DNA of 9,428 bases from Verrucomicrobiales bacterium (GTDB lineage Bacteria > Verrucomicrobiota > Verrucomicrobiia > Limisphaerales > F1-80-MAGS106): positions 1 to 9,428 of the forward strand of contig CANLCA010000076.1 of assembly GCA_947487925.1 (NCBI GenBank), given 5' to 3'. Shown here piece by piece: positions 1 through 6,595 of this stretch. Position 1 is the first letter of the stretch. Each line of letters begins with the position of its first letter. The notes beneath the pieces are model-generated. The model saw only the letters and a list, made by a program, of their open reading frames with translations. It was not told where the DNA came from and ran no database searches. A program made the position numbers and the translations under genes.

Positions 1-1
1 C

Positions 2-112
2 ACCGGGAACCAACGGGTGGAGGGCGTAGCCATGGATGGCTTCTACCAGATCCGGGAGGGAGAGACTGTCGCTAGACCTTGGCGGGTACGCTCTTTCAAC
101 CTGAAAGGTTAG
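2..112 (+). CDS. C-terminal fragment of an unidentified protein (5' end outside window)
   Basis: One plus-strand frame is open from the window edge to a TAG at 110-112. It encodes 36 residues, including the stretches NQRVEGVAMDGFYQIREGE and RPWRVRSFNLKG. The alternating hydrophobic and charged residues look like real coding sequence, and the other frame I read from the left edge closes after about 24 codons. The pattern of a short aromatic strand, an acidic turn and a closing basic strand faintly recalls the C-terminal strands of TldD/PmbA-type proteins, but 36 residues are too few to assign a family. The next gene converges on it from 272, so it is the last gene of a rightward unit that starts outside the window. 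I am fairly sure it is coding and do not know its function. Confidence 0.5.
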   Translation, partial: TGNQRVEGVAMDGFYQIREGETVARPWRVRSFNLKG

Positions 113-150
113 GAGCTGGAAATAAGTAACAGTAGCAACCTCGCTTGCTC

Positions 151-231
151 TTTTGGCCAAGGCCGTCGTTGCACATTCGTTACAGATTCCCTTGGATATG
201 CGCCTCAGTCGCGCCCAGGCCTTGGCCAAAA
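151..231. repeat. Perfect 14-bp inverted repeat between convergent genes
   Basis: The left arm at 151-164 reads TTTTGGCCAAGGCC. The right arm at 218-231 reads GGCCTTGGCCAAAA, its exact reverse complement. The arms are separated by 53 nt and do not extend further in either direction. Each arm contains the 8-bp palindrome TTGGCCAA. The repeat lies in the 159-nt gap between the left-edge gene (stop at 112) and the glycosyltransferase gene (stop at 272). A stem shared by two converging transcripts could act as a two-way terminator or RNA-stabilising structure, but the loop is long and no U-tract follows on either strand. Paired protein-binding sites or a relic of a small mobile element are alternatives. 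The repeat is certain; its role is not. Confidence 0.6.
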
Positions 232-271
232 TCCCCTCGCCATCTTGCCACCTTTACTTCTTTCCAGCTCC

Positions 272-1966
272 CTAGGGACGGACCCTGTAAACTTTCAGCG
301 CGTAAGCCTCGGCATCCTTCAAAGTTTTAAACAGCTTTTCATCCAAATCCTCAAAACGCGGATCGCGACCCAACTCAGCCTGCAACGCGTCCCTGCGCGT
401 CACCACCATCAGCTCAGCGCCGGAGCTGGCAATACGCTGCGCAGTGGGTTTGAGCTCGTCACCAAGCCAGGGTTGATCCATGTAATAAGCCAGGTAGATA
501 CCTGTCCTGCCTCCTGTGAGAATCGCGCTGCCCGCCACTCGTCCGGAAATACCAAGACCCTTCAGCCTAGCCGCCAGATCGCGGGCGTAGAAGGAGGCCG
601 GATCCGGAGCCCCATCCAATGCCATCCCCATGGGCCGGAAGTTCGGCGCCAAAAACACCAAACACAAAACTGCTTGTGCGACTCCCACCCACGCCCCGAG
701 CGGGGTTGCCCTCAGCCCCGTGCCGGTCAGTTCTCCGAACCTTTCCAATCCGCCAAAGCAGACGGCCAACATCAGCGGCAGCGCGAAAAAGAAGTAACGT
801 TGATCGAACCAGCTCAGATACACCGGGAGATACAACAGGACCAAACAAACGATGGGAACCCAGGCGATCTCCCAGGACAAAACCGGGCGGCCCTCGACCC
901 TTCGTCTCATTCTAAAGCCCAGACTTACCGCCGCCCCAAACAATCCCAAAACACCCACACCAAAAGCATCAAAACTCCCAAGCAACCCCACCGCAGTCTC
1001 CGCGTTCTTTTGGATCAAACCGATCTGATGGGTGCGGTAGGCCGCATTCTCAAGCGGCGACCAGTATCGATAGTTCATCCCGCTCGGATCTTCCCATGAA
1101 GTAATGCGCCCCTGATCGGGGCTGTGGAAAACCCGTGCGAATGGATGATACCGCTCCAGATCCGCTGGTCCTACCACGGCATGCGCGATGGGTCCGGAGG
1201 TCGAGAAGACCGGGCGACCATAATGAAAACTGAGCACCAGGATCCAAGGCAGGCACACCAGCCCCGTTACTCCGAGGGTTCGAAGCCAAGCCAACAAAAA
1301 TGACCGAGCCGAGCAACCTTTGGATTCCGCGGCAGACATGAGAAACCCGCGCCGGAACAGAAACCATCGCGCCATGGCCACCGAGGTGATGACCGCGCCG
1401 GCCAGCGGCAATCCAATCGCCTTCGCCAGATAAGCTCCACCCCAGGCCGCGCCGCAAGCAGCCTGGCACCGAGGCTGACTCAGCCAGTCCGCGCTGCAAA
1501 GTTTTGCCACCGCGACCAACGACAAGCCCGACAGCAGCAGATCCGGAGAAATGTTTTGTCCCGCCCAGGCAACGGAACAGACAGCCGTGATCCCTTCCGC
1601 GCATAACACGGACCTCGGACGTAACCCTCCGCTTCGAATCACATAACTCGACCCGAGCCAAAACAAAACGGCGCTCAAGGCCATCACCAATCGCGCCGCC
1701 ATCAAAGGGGGCATCCCCCCGTATATCATGGGTGCCATCAGCCAGCTCAGCAATGGGCCCCAATAACCCGACACAGCCAAATCCGCGCGGCCTTCGACCC
1801 AATGCCTTGCGATCTGCGAGTAGGCGATGGCGTCCGTGTTCAGGTTATCTCGATTCGACCAGGCCGCCATCATGCTCCCGATGACGACAACGCTCAAAGT
1901 AACCCAACCAACACGGTCCCCCTTCAACGTCTTTCCCGAGTGCAACCCGGCGCGTTTCTCAATCAT
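272..1966 (-). CDS. GT39-like multi-pass membrane glycosyltransferase (GT-C fold)
   Basis: The protein has 564 residues. It has a short cytoplasmic N-terminus, then about ten hydrophobic segments, the first near residues 20-36 and the last near 424-442. A soluble C-terminal tail of about 115 residues follows. After the first membrane segment comes NTDAIAYSQIARHWVEG (about 43-59) and then GYWGPLLSWLMAP (about 67-79). An acidic residue in this first loop (D45 here) is the catalytic signature of GT39/PMT and related GT-C enzymes, which transfer a sugar from a polyprenyl-phosphate carrier to a lipid, glycan or protein outside the membrane. Donor and acceptor cannot be read from the sequence. The frame stays open up to a TTG at 2023, but I chose the ATG at 1966 because AAAGGTGG lies 6 nt upstream. 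The methyltransferase gene lies upstream on the same strand, 153 nt away. The family is fairly certain and the substrate unknown. Confidence 0.8.
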   Translation of the reverse strand: MIEKRAGLHSGKTLKGDRVGWVTLSVVVIGSMMAAWSNRDNLNTDAIAYSQIARHWVEGRADLAVSGYWGPLLSWLMAPMIYGGMPPLMAARLVMALSAVLFWLGSSYVIRSGGLRPRSVLCAEGITAVCSVAWAGQNISPDLLLSGLSLVAVAKLCSADWLSQPRCQAACGAAWGGAYLAKAIGLPLAGAVITSVAMARWFLFRRGFLMSAAESKGCSARSFLLAWLRTLGVTGLVCLPWILVLSFHYGRPVFSTSGPIAHAVVGPADLERYHPFARVFHSPDQGRITSWEDPSGMNYRYWSPLENAAYRTHQIGLIQKNAETAVGLLGSFDAFGVGVLGLFGAAVSLGFRMRRRVEGRPVLSWEIAWVPIVCLVLLYLPVYLSWFDQRYFFFALPLMLAVCFGGLERFGELTGTGLRATPLGAWVGVAQAVLCLVFLAPNFRPMGMALDGAPDPASFYARDLAARLKGLGISGRVAGSAILTGGRTGIYLAYYMDQPWLGDELKPTAQRIASSGAELMVVTRRDALQAELGRDPRFEDLDEKLFKTLKDAEAYALKVYRVRP

Positions 1967-1972
1967 TTGAAA

Positions 1973-1980
1973 CCACCTTT
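1973..1980 (-). promoter_or_regulatory. Ribosome binding site that fixes the glycosyltransferase start
   Basis: On the minus strand AAAGGTGG ends 6 nt before the ATG at 1966, with a further purine run GAGGAA just upstream. It is a good partial Shine-Dalgarno match and the strongest one I see in the window. The longer TTG start at 2023 has nothing comparable, which favours the 564-residue product over the 583-residue one. Confidence 0.5.
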
Positions 1981-2119
1981 CCTCTATCGAACGTCTTGAG
2001 AACACCCACGAATGAAAGCCCAAAAGCGCGAATGGAACATGGAAAATTGGCCCAGACCCAGCGTGGGCTGATCTGGTTCGCGTCCAGGGGCGTGAATTCG
2101 TGGTGACCCGCCTGCATCG

Positions 2120-2728
2120 TTACCTGACAGCGTGAGGTTTCTCAAACACGAACAGATGATTCAATCCGAACTGAAATGTCTTGTGGACCTGCAACCGCAG
2201 CCCAGCCGCTTCGAATAATGGCCGAACTTGTTTCGGGGAGAATCCGTAATGCTCCCCAACGCACATCCCGTCAGCCAACCGTAATCGGATCAACCAGTCC
2301 AGAATCCCGTCCACTTTAGGGGATGGGACTGTGATGAGCACGCGTCCAGCAGGGTTAAGCCAAGCGGCGCACCGGGCTGCGAGCCCAGGCTGCTCCCCGG
2401 CAGGAATGTGTTCCAGGACAGCCAGCATCACAATCGCATCGAAAGACCCCAGGCTAGGCAATTCGCCGCACACCGACCCTCGTATCAAGCGGACGTCGCC
2501 CGATTTTTGCTCCGAAGCCGCTTCCAGGGATGGGTCCAAGCCGATCCCGTGCACGCCCATGGAAGCATAACGGTGAAAGAGAATGCCATCGGCGCACCCC
2601 ACGTCGAGCACACGCGCGCCTCGGAACAAAAATGGCCTCACTTTGGCAAGTCGCCACGATTGCAGGATGCGATCAATTGATGTCACGATTGTTGGGACCC
2701 TTGTATAGCCGCGACTCACCCGAGTCAC
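2120..2728 (-). CDS. Class I SAM-dependent methyltransferase (type 11/12-like)
   Basis: The product is a Rossmann-fold methyltransferase of 202 residues from the start chosen here. RVLDVGCADG (about 39-48) is the glycine-rich SAM-binding motif I. The acidic residue in GIGLDPS (about 61-67) would bind the ribose. FDAIVMLAVLEHI (about 96-108) matches the usual motif before the catalytic loop, and GRVLITVPSP (about 128-137) is the following strand. The acceptor is unknown; relatives methylate sugars, lipids or quinones. The frame stays open up to a GTG at 2824, but that start would overlap the 5' end of the divergent nagA-like gene. The GTG at 2728 leaves a 74-nt promoter region and begins just before the well-formed GYTRVP..V.SIDRILQSWRL segment. 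No clear Shine-Dalgarno supports either start. A membrane glycosyltransferase gene follows on the same strand, so a shared glycan or lipid role is possible but unproven. Confidence 0.75.
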   Translation of the reverse strand: MTRVSRGYTRVPTIVTSIDRILQSWRLAKVRPFLFRGARVLDVGCADGILFHRYASMGVHGIGLDPSLEAASEQKSGDVRLIRGSVCGELPSLGSFDAIVMLAVLEHIPAGEQPGLAARCAAWLNPAGRVLITVPSPKVDGILDWLIRLRLADGMCVGEHYGFSPKQVRPLFEAAGLRLQVHKTFQFGLNHLFVFEKPHAVR

Positions 2729-2765
2729 AAGCCGCTTTCGATCCGAGCTAAATCGTCCCCGCGCA

Positions 2766-2795
2766 TTGATCTTCTCGGGCCCCTCAACGTATAGT
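2766..2795 (+). promoter_or_regulatory. Possible sigma70-type promoter of the nagA-like gene
   Basis: TTGATC at 2766-2771 and TATAGT at 2790-2795 match the -35 and -10 consensus at 4 of 6 and 5 of 6 positions, with an 18-nt spacer. Transcription would start about 7 nt further on, at or next to the ATG at 2803, giving a leaderless or nearly leaderless message. No Shine-Dalgarno precedes that ATG, which fits. This is pattern matching only, and the alternative GTG start at 2794 would lie inside the -10 box. Confidence 0.35.
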
Positions 2796-2802
2796 GAAGC
2801 CC

Positions 2803-3966
2803 ATGTCCCGCCTCGTCGTGGCACGCCACTACCGTAACGGAATCGATTATGAGCTGGAATTCGACCCAGCGCAGGAACAGGTTCTCGGCTGCAACCTAGC
2901 GGCTACAGCCAACCGGAGGCACCCCGATTGCTGGATCGCCCCGGCCCTAGTCGATTTGCAAATCAACGGCTACGGCGGCGTCGATTTTCAAGGGGATGAC
3001 CTGCGGGAGCAGCAGCTCCTGGGGGCCTGCGCCGCGCTTCGCCGAGACGGCTGCGGCCTGTTTTTCCCGACGTTAATCACAGATCTCTGGCCTCGAATGC
3101 TCCATCGACTCGCTCACCTCAAGGGGTTGCGGGACAAACATGCCGTCCTGCGTAACATGATGGCTGGGTGGCATCTCGAAGGGCCCTTCCTATCGGATCA
3201 ACCTGGTTTTCACGGAGCACACAATCCAAGCCTCATGTTGGATCCATTGCCAGAGCACATTCAAGCCATCAAGTCCATCACTGGCGATGATCGTGTGATC
3301 CTCACAGTCGCTCCCGAACGTCCGGGAGTTTCTGATTTCATCCAAGCCGCCATTAAAGAGGATTTCACCGTGTGTTTGGGGCACACAAACGCCTCGCGCG
3401 ACCAGTTGGACGCCGCCATCAAAGCAGGCGCCGCCAGCTTCACTCATCTGGGCAATGCAGTGCCCCAACAACTGCATCGCCACGACAATGTCCTGTGGCG
3501 AATGCTCGATTCCGAAGGCATCGCTGCCAGCCTCATCCCGGATGGTGTCCACCTTCCGGCCATGGTGTTTCGATCCATTTGGAAAATGATGGGTCCCGAA
3601 CGCCTTTTTTTCACGACTGACGCCATGGCTGCCGCAGGGGCACCTCCTGGCCGCTATCACATCGGCGGCTTAGAAGTGGAAGTGGGCCCGGACAAAGTGG
3701 TTCGCCAACCTGGGGGCTCAAATTTCGCAGGTTCCGCTCTCGAACCTTCACGCGGCGTTGAACACGCCGCCGTAATGTTGCGAATCCCCTGGCAAGAGGC
3801 CTGGCATGCCTTTAGCGAAACGCCCCTTCGCATCCTCAACCAACGCCAGCGTCCCTCTCTCAAGTCATGCGTCAACCCCATGTGTTGTCTGATTCCGTTT
3901 TCTGAATCCTTTGAGCCATCGAAAATAAAAACTCTTCTAAGTCACCCAGTCCTCGGTTCGGTCTGA
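2803..3966 (+). CDS. nagA: N-acetylglucosamine-6-phosphate deacetylase (NagA-like)
   Basis: This amidohydrolase-superfamily protein of 387 residues is predicted to convert N-acetylglucosamine-6-phosphate to glucosamine-6-phosphate and acetate in the cytoplasm, in amino-sugar recycling. The early motif DLQINGYGGVDF (about 51-62) has Q-x-N in place of H-x-H, as in the E. coli enzyme. The metal and catalytic residues are in place: E126 in HLEGPF, H194 in CLGHTNAS, H215 in SFTHLGNAV, H250 in IPDGVHLP, and catalytic D273 in FFTTDAMAAAG. The last 35 or so residues are unusual: after SETPLRIL the usual G-x-x-A-D-F strand reads roughly KSCVNPMCCLIPF, followed by an unfamiliar tail. I read the two other frames there and neither gives a better ending, so I do not call a frameshift. 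The ATG at 2803 was preferred over a GTG at 2794. No nagB or sugar transporter is adjacent. A TPR gene follows 27 nt downstream. Confidence 0.85.
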   Translation: MSRLVVARHYRNGIDYELEFDPAQEQVLGCNLAATANRRHPDCWIAPALVDLQINGYGGVDFQGDDLREQQLLGACAALRRDGCGLFFPTLITDLWPRMLHRLAHLKGLRDKHAVLRNMMAGWHLEGPFLSDQPGFHGAHNPSLMLDPLPEHIQAIKSITGDDRVILTVAPERPGVSDFIQAAIKEDFTVCLGHTNASRDQLDAAIKAGAASFTHLGNAVPQQLHRHDNVLWRMLDSEGIAASLIPDGVHLPAMVFRSIWKMMGPERLFFTTDAMAAAGAPPGRYHIGGLEVEVGPDKVVRQPGGSNFAGSALEPSRGVEHAAVMLRIPWQEAWHAFSETPLRILNQRQRPSLKSCVNPMCCLIPFSESFEPSKIKTLLSHPVLGSV

Positions 3967-3993
3967 GAACTGTTCCATTCTCGTCAACCCTCC

Positions 3994-4506
3994 ATGATTC
4001 CATCCCAACTCATCGAGCCTCCCGATACCTTTTTTCTGTCGGCAGCCATCGGCTGGATTGAATTGGGCGACCCGGCTGAAGCGGAATTGGAGCTTCTGCG
4101 CATGTCGCCACACCTAACCCAGCATCCTGATGTGCTGGAAGTCCACTGGATCATCCTCGCCTCAAGGCAAGCTTGGGATCAAGGATTGGCCGTCGCCCAA
4201 CAACTTTGTCAGAAAGCCCCGGAACGACCGAGCGGTTGGCTGCACCGGGCCTACGCCATGCGTCGCGCCTCCAGTGGGGGTCTCGAAGAAGCCCTGAAAC
4301 TTCTCCAGCCCAGCGCCGATCTGTTCCCAGACAACCCCACGATCCGCTACAATCTGGCCTGTTACACATGCTTGCTGAACCGACTCGGTGAGGCTCGCGA
4401 GTGGTTGGCACGAGCTCGCCAGATCGGCGGCAAAAAGACGATCCAATCGATGGCCCTTGGCGATGCTGATCTTGAAAGATTGTGGCCGGAGATCAAGCGG
4501 TGGTAG
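3994..4506 (+). CDS. Small tetratricopeptide-repeat (TPR) protein
   Basis: This 170-residue protein has no signal peptide or membrane segment. Helical pairs with TPR spacing and small/large residue patterns can be seen at about 13-44, 47-77, 80-113 and 115-148. Examples are ELGDPAEAELELLRM in the first and NPTIRYNLACYTCLLNRLGEA in the last, the latter the clearest TPR (N-P-x-x-x-Y-N-L-A). It ends with DADLERLWPEIKRW, a closing motif I associate with small bacterial TPR proteins. TPRs bind other proteins; no enzymatic residues are apparent and the partner is unknown. It starts 27 nt after the nagA-like stop on the same strand and is probably cotranscribed, although a functional link is not obvious. 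No Shine-Dalgarno is visible before the ATG. Confidence 0.75.
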   Translation: MIPSQLIEPPDTFFLSAAIGWIELGDPAEAELELLRMSPHLTQHPDVLEVHWIILASRQAWDQGLAVAQQLCQKAPERPSGWLHRAYAMRRASSGGLEEALKLLQPSADLFPDNPTIRYNLACYTCLLNRLGEAREWLARARQIGGKKTIQSMALGDADLERLWPEIKRW

Positions 4507-4552
4507 CGCCCTCCATGAACCAAAGTCGGGCAGCAATCAGGGAGGAACGTCC

Positions 4553-4574
4553 CCGCCTGCGCACCCGCGGGCGG
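4553..4574. terminator. GC-rich hairpin between convergent genes, possible two-way terminator
   Basis: CCGCCTGCG at 4553-4561 pairs with CGCGGGCGG at 4566-4574 across a CACC loop, giving nine pairs including one G-U. It lies 47 nt after the TPR stop and 79 nt beyond the isomerase stop on the opposite strand, where a shared terminator would be expected. Neither side carries a U-tract, so intrinsic termination is uncertain. Confidence 0.4.
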
Positions 4575-4614
4575 AATGTGGAATGACACGTCTTTCGAAA
4601 ATTGCCGTTTTCTC

Positions 4615-4650
4615 GATCTCAGCCGCTCTTGCTGAGGTCAGTCCATTTTT
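4615..4650 (+). terminator. Hairpin followed by a short T-run, possible rightward terminator
   Basis: GATCTCAGC at 4615-4623 pairs with GCTGAGGTC at 4631-4639 across a 7-nt loop, giving nine pairs with one G-U. On the plus strand TTTTT follows at 4646-4650, 6 nt after the stem. The arrangement resembles a Rho-independent terminator for the nagA-TPR transcript, but the T-run is short and offset. It sits just before the stop of the converging isomerase gene (4653). Confidence 0.35.
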
Positions 4651-4652
4651 GA

Positions 4653-5624
4653 TCACATCAGTTTGAGCCGAGGAAGATCCTGAGTATCCACTAGTCCGAC
4701 GGGTTCCTGCTGGGAATTGACGATCACTAAATCGTCAATGTTACGCTCGTTAAACACTTTGAGCGCCTCCACGGCGAGGGCGTCCTCGCGAATGCGAACC
4801 GGGTCGCGAGTCATGACTTCGCGAAGAGGCTTGTTGAGTATCCCAATATCGTCAGCCATACCGCGACGGAGGTCACCATCGGTGAAGATCCCCATCAGCT
4901 TGCCTCGGGCGTTCACCACGGAAACGCAGCCGGACCGGGCCTTGGTCATTACCAGCAAGGCGTCCCGAACAATCATGGATTGCGAGGCGACGGCGTTTCG
5001 TGAACCGGTTCGCATGATCTCACCCACGCGCGACAGCAAGGCCCTGCCGATCGCGCCTGAAGGATGGTATTTCGCAAAATCGTTCCTCTTAAACCCGCGA
5101 GCCTCCAAAATCGACATCGCCAGCGCATCGCCCAAAACCAGCATGGCTGTGGTGCTCGAGGTAGGAGCGAGGTTGAATGGACACGCCTCCTTTGGCACCT
5201 TACATCTCAACACCAGATCACTGTGCCGCCCAAGGGTGGACTTCGGGAAAGCGGTCATGGCAATCAGCCGGACCGAGAACCGCTTCAACGCGGGCAGCAA
5301 ACGCAGGAGCTCCTCAGTCTCGCCGGAATAGCTCAAGGCGAGAAAGACATCCCCGTCGTTCACCACGCCCAGATCGCCGTGCAACGCGTCGACAGGGTTG
5401 AGAACCACAGCGGTGGAGCCTGTGCTCGTGAGTGTGGCGGCGATTTTCTGGCCGATGTTCCCTGACTTCCCGACACCTGCAACGAGGATCTTGCGTTGAT
5501 GGCGCAGAGCCTCGGTCATCCATTCCACGGCGACATCGCATGTGTCATCCAACTGAGATCTCACAGCCTGGATGGCTGAAAGCTCCACATCAAACACTTC
5601 GTTTGCTCGGCCCAGAAAGCTCAT
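4653..5624 (-). CDS. kdsD: Arabinose-5-phosphate isomerase (KdsD/KpsF/GutQ family)
   Basis: This cytoplasmic protein of 323 residues, the usual family length, interconverts ribulose-5-phosphate and arabinose-5-phosphate, the first committed step toward the lipopolysaccharide core sugar Kdo. The N-terminal SIS domain (about 40-190) has GVGKSGNIGQKIA (50-62, K53), LHGDLG (81-86), SYSGETEE (98-105), VPKEACPFNLAPTSSTTA (143-160, with the family's conserved E146) and FAKYHPSGAIGR (183-194, with H187 matching the catalytic histidine of the E. coli enzyme). Two CBS domains follow, about 200-258 (VGEIM to TDGDLRR) and 266-320 (LREVM to DTQDL), as in KdsD and KpsF; they probably sense nucleotides or sugars. 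The ATG overlaps the TGA of the lipid kinase gene (ATGA), pointing to translational coupling. A specialised capsule (KpsF) or GutQ paralogue cannot be excluded from this window. Confidence 0.92.
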   Translation of the reverse strand: MSFLGRANEVFDVELSAIQAVRSQLDDTCDVAVEWMTEALRHQRKILVAGVGKSGNIGQKIAATLTSTGSTAVVLNPVDALHGDLGVVNDGDVFLALSYSGETEELLRLLPALKRFSVRLIAMTAFPKSTLGRHSDLVLRCKVPKEACPFNLAPTSSTTAMLVLGDALAMSILEARGFKRNDFAKYHPSGAIGRALLSRVGEIMRTGSRNAVASQSMIVRDALLVMTKARSGCVSVVNARGKLMGIFTDGDLRRGMADDIGILNKPLREVMTRDPVRIREDALAVEALKVFNERNIDDLVIVNSQQEPVGLVDTQDLPRLKLM

Positions 5625-6547
5625 GTCGGCAGTCTGCCATGCTCGCCGGACCTGTGCAACGGCGCGAGCACCCGGGCTTGGTTGGGAGCCATGCTAAACG
5701 TGGCCGGCAGTTCTCCCGCCGGGTCTCCCTCCAGCTCAACAGGCGTCCGCGTGGCCCCAGAAGCTCTAAACCCCGCTGTTTGCAGATAATCGACACCCGT
5801 CATCTTTGCCCAGTTTCCGGTCAAAACCGCCAGGCTCGCCTGCACGAGCGTCAAGGCCGTCACTCTTTTGAAAATGCACACGTCGAGAAGCCCATCATTC
5901 TGTTTCGCGCGATAAAACACCGCGTGATTGCCCCCGTAAAGGCGTCCATTCCCCACCAGCACCGCTTCCCCTGAATGCGTTGTTCCCGCCGATTCCACCT
6001 TCACACGGTGCGCCTTGCCGCCATACGCTTGAATCGTCGCAACAATATAGGCCACCATTCCCAGTTTTTTCTTCAACCTCCAACTCACTAATTCCACAGC
6101 TCGTGCGTCCAAACCAGCGCCCGCGAGCTGAAGGAAATGTCGGGGTTGCACTCCATCCCGACCAGAGAGTTGCACAACCGGCAGATCCACCCTCTGCTCG
6201 ATCCCCTCCAGAACCGTTCGCCAGGCAAGTGCGGGTTCGGATGAAATCCCGAGCTCGCGGGCAAACACGTTGATCGTTCCGAGAGGCAAAACCCCGATCC
6301 GGGTCTGGCAAATCCCGCCGGGAACGTCGGCAATGCCGTTCACAACCTCATTAACCGTGCCATCGCCGCCGGCGGCCACCACCACATCGAAGCCTTCAAG
6401 AACCGCGTTTCTTGCCAGAATCCTCGCGGCTCCGGGTGCGTCCGTTGGGCGCAGCACGCAGTCCTTCTCGAAACGGCGCAGAGAGGCGGCCCAATGCCGG
6501 GCTCTTTCGCCGCGCGCAGACGGATTGAAGATCAAACAAATCCTCAT
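5621..6547 (-). CDS. Diacylglycerol kinase family lipid kinase (YegS/DgkB/BmrU-like)
   Basis: This 308-residue protein is predicted to transfer phosphate from ATP to a membrane lipid such as diacylglycerol at the cytoplasmic face. It starts with the strand RICLIFNPSARGERA (about 2-16). The nucleotide-binding signature GGDGTVNEVVNG is at 60-71 and the family block GVLPLGTINVFARELGI at 85-101. LAGAGLDARAVE (141-152) and NDGLLDVCIF (217-226) belong to the C-terminal beta-sandwich domain, and VELEGDPAGELPATF (270-284) corresponds to the usual DGE-type segment near the end. Length is typical. There is no membrane helix, as in soluble YegS/DgkB and unlike integral DgkA. It lies 48 nt after the MFS stop, and its TGA overlaps the isomerase ATG, so the three genes probably form one operon. 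The lipid substrate (diacylglycerol, ceramide, phosphatidylglycerol or other) is not readable from sequence. Confidence 0.88.
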   Translation of the reverse strand: MRICLIFNPSARGERARHWAASLRRFEKDCVLRPTDAPGAARILARNAVLEGFDVVVAAGGDGTVNEVVNGIADVPGGICQTRIGVLPLGTINVFARELGISSEPALAWRTVLEGIEQRVDLPVVQLSGRDGVQPRHFLQLAGAGLDARAVELVSWRLKKKLGMVAYIVATIQAYGGKAHRVKVESAGTTHSGEAVLVGNGRLYGGNHAVFYRAKQNDGLLDVCIFKRVTALTLVQASLAVLTGNWAKMTGVDYLQTAGFRASGATRTPVELEGDPAGELPATFSMAPNQARVLAPLHRSGEHGRLPT

Positions 6548-6595
6548 AAAACAACCTAGATCAACCCCAGGTCCCCTGTTCCCTACGCAACAACC

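Noticed and set aside
245..1099. 284-codon open frame on the plus strand opposite the glycosyltransferase gene
   Set aside because: The translation is low-complexity, rich in P, Q, R and H, with no recognisable domain. It lies wholly antisense to a well-supported membrane protein, as expected from GC-biased codons.
1050..1802. 250-codon minus-strand frame inside the glycosyltransferase gene
   Set aside because: It is a second frame of the same strand, rich in G and R with no domain; a coding shadow.
2041..2090. Short inverted repeat CCCAGCGTGGG upstream of the glycosyltransferase gene
   Set aside because: Only four base pairs with a 3-nt loop and no T-run; expected by chance in GC-rich sequence.
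3835..3966. Frameshift in the 3' end of the nagA-like gene
   Set aside because: I read both alternative frames; they stop within about 20 codons and give no better match to a NagA ending, so I kept the gene intact and listed the tail as an oddity.
4717..5331. 204-codon plus-strand frame opposite the isomerase gene
   Set aside because: It is rich in S, R and T, has no family features, and lies fully antisense to a clear SIS/CBS gene.
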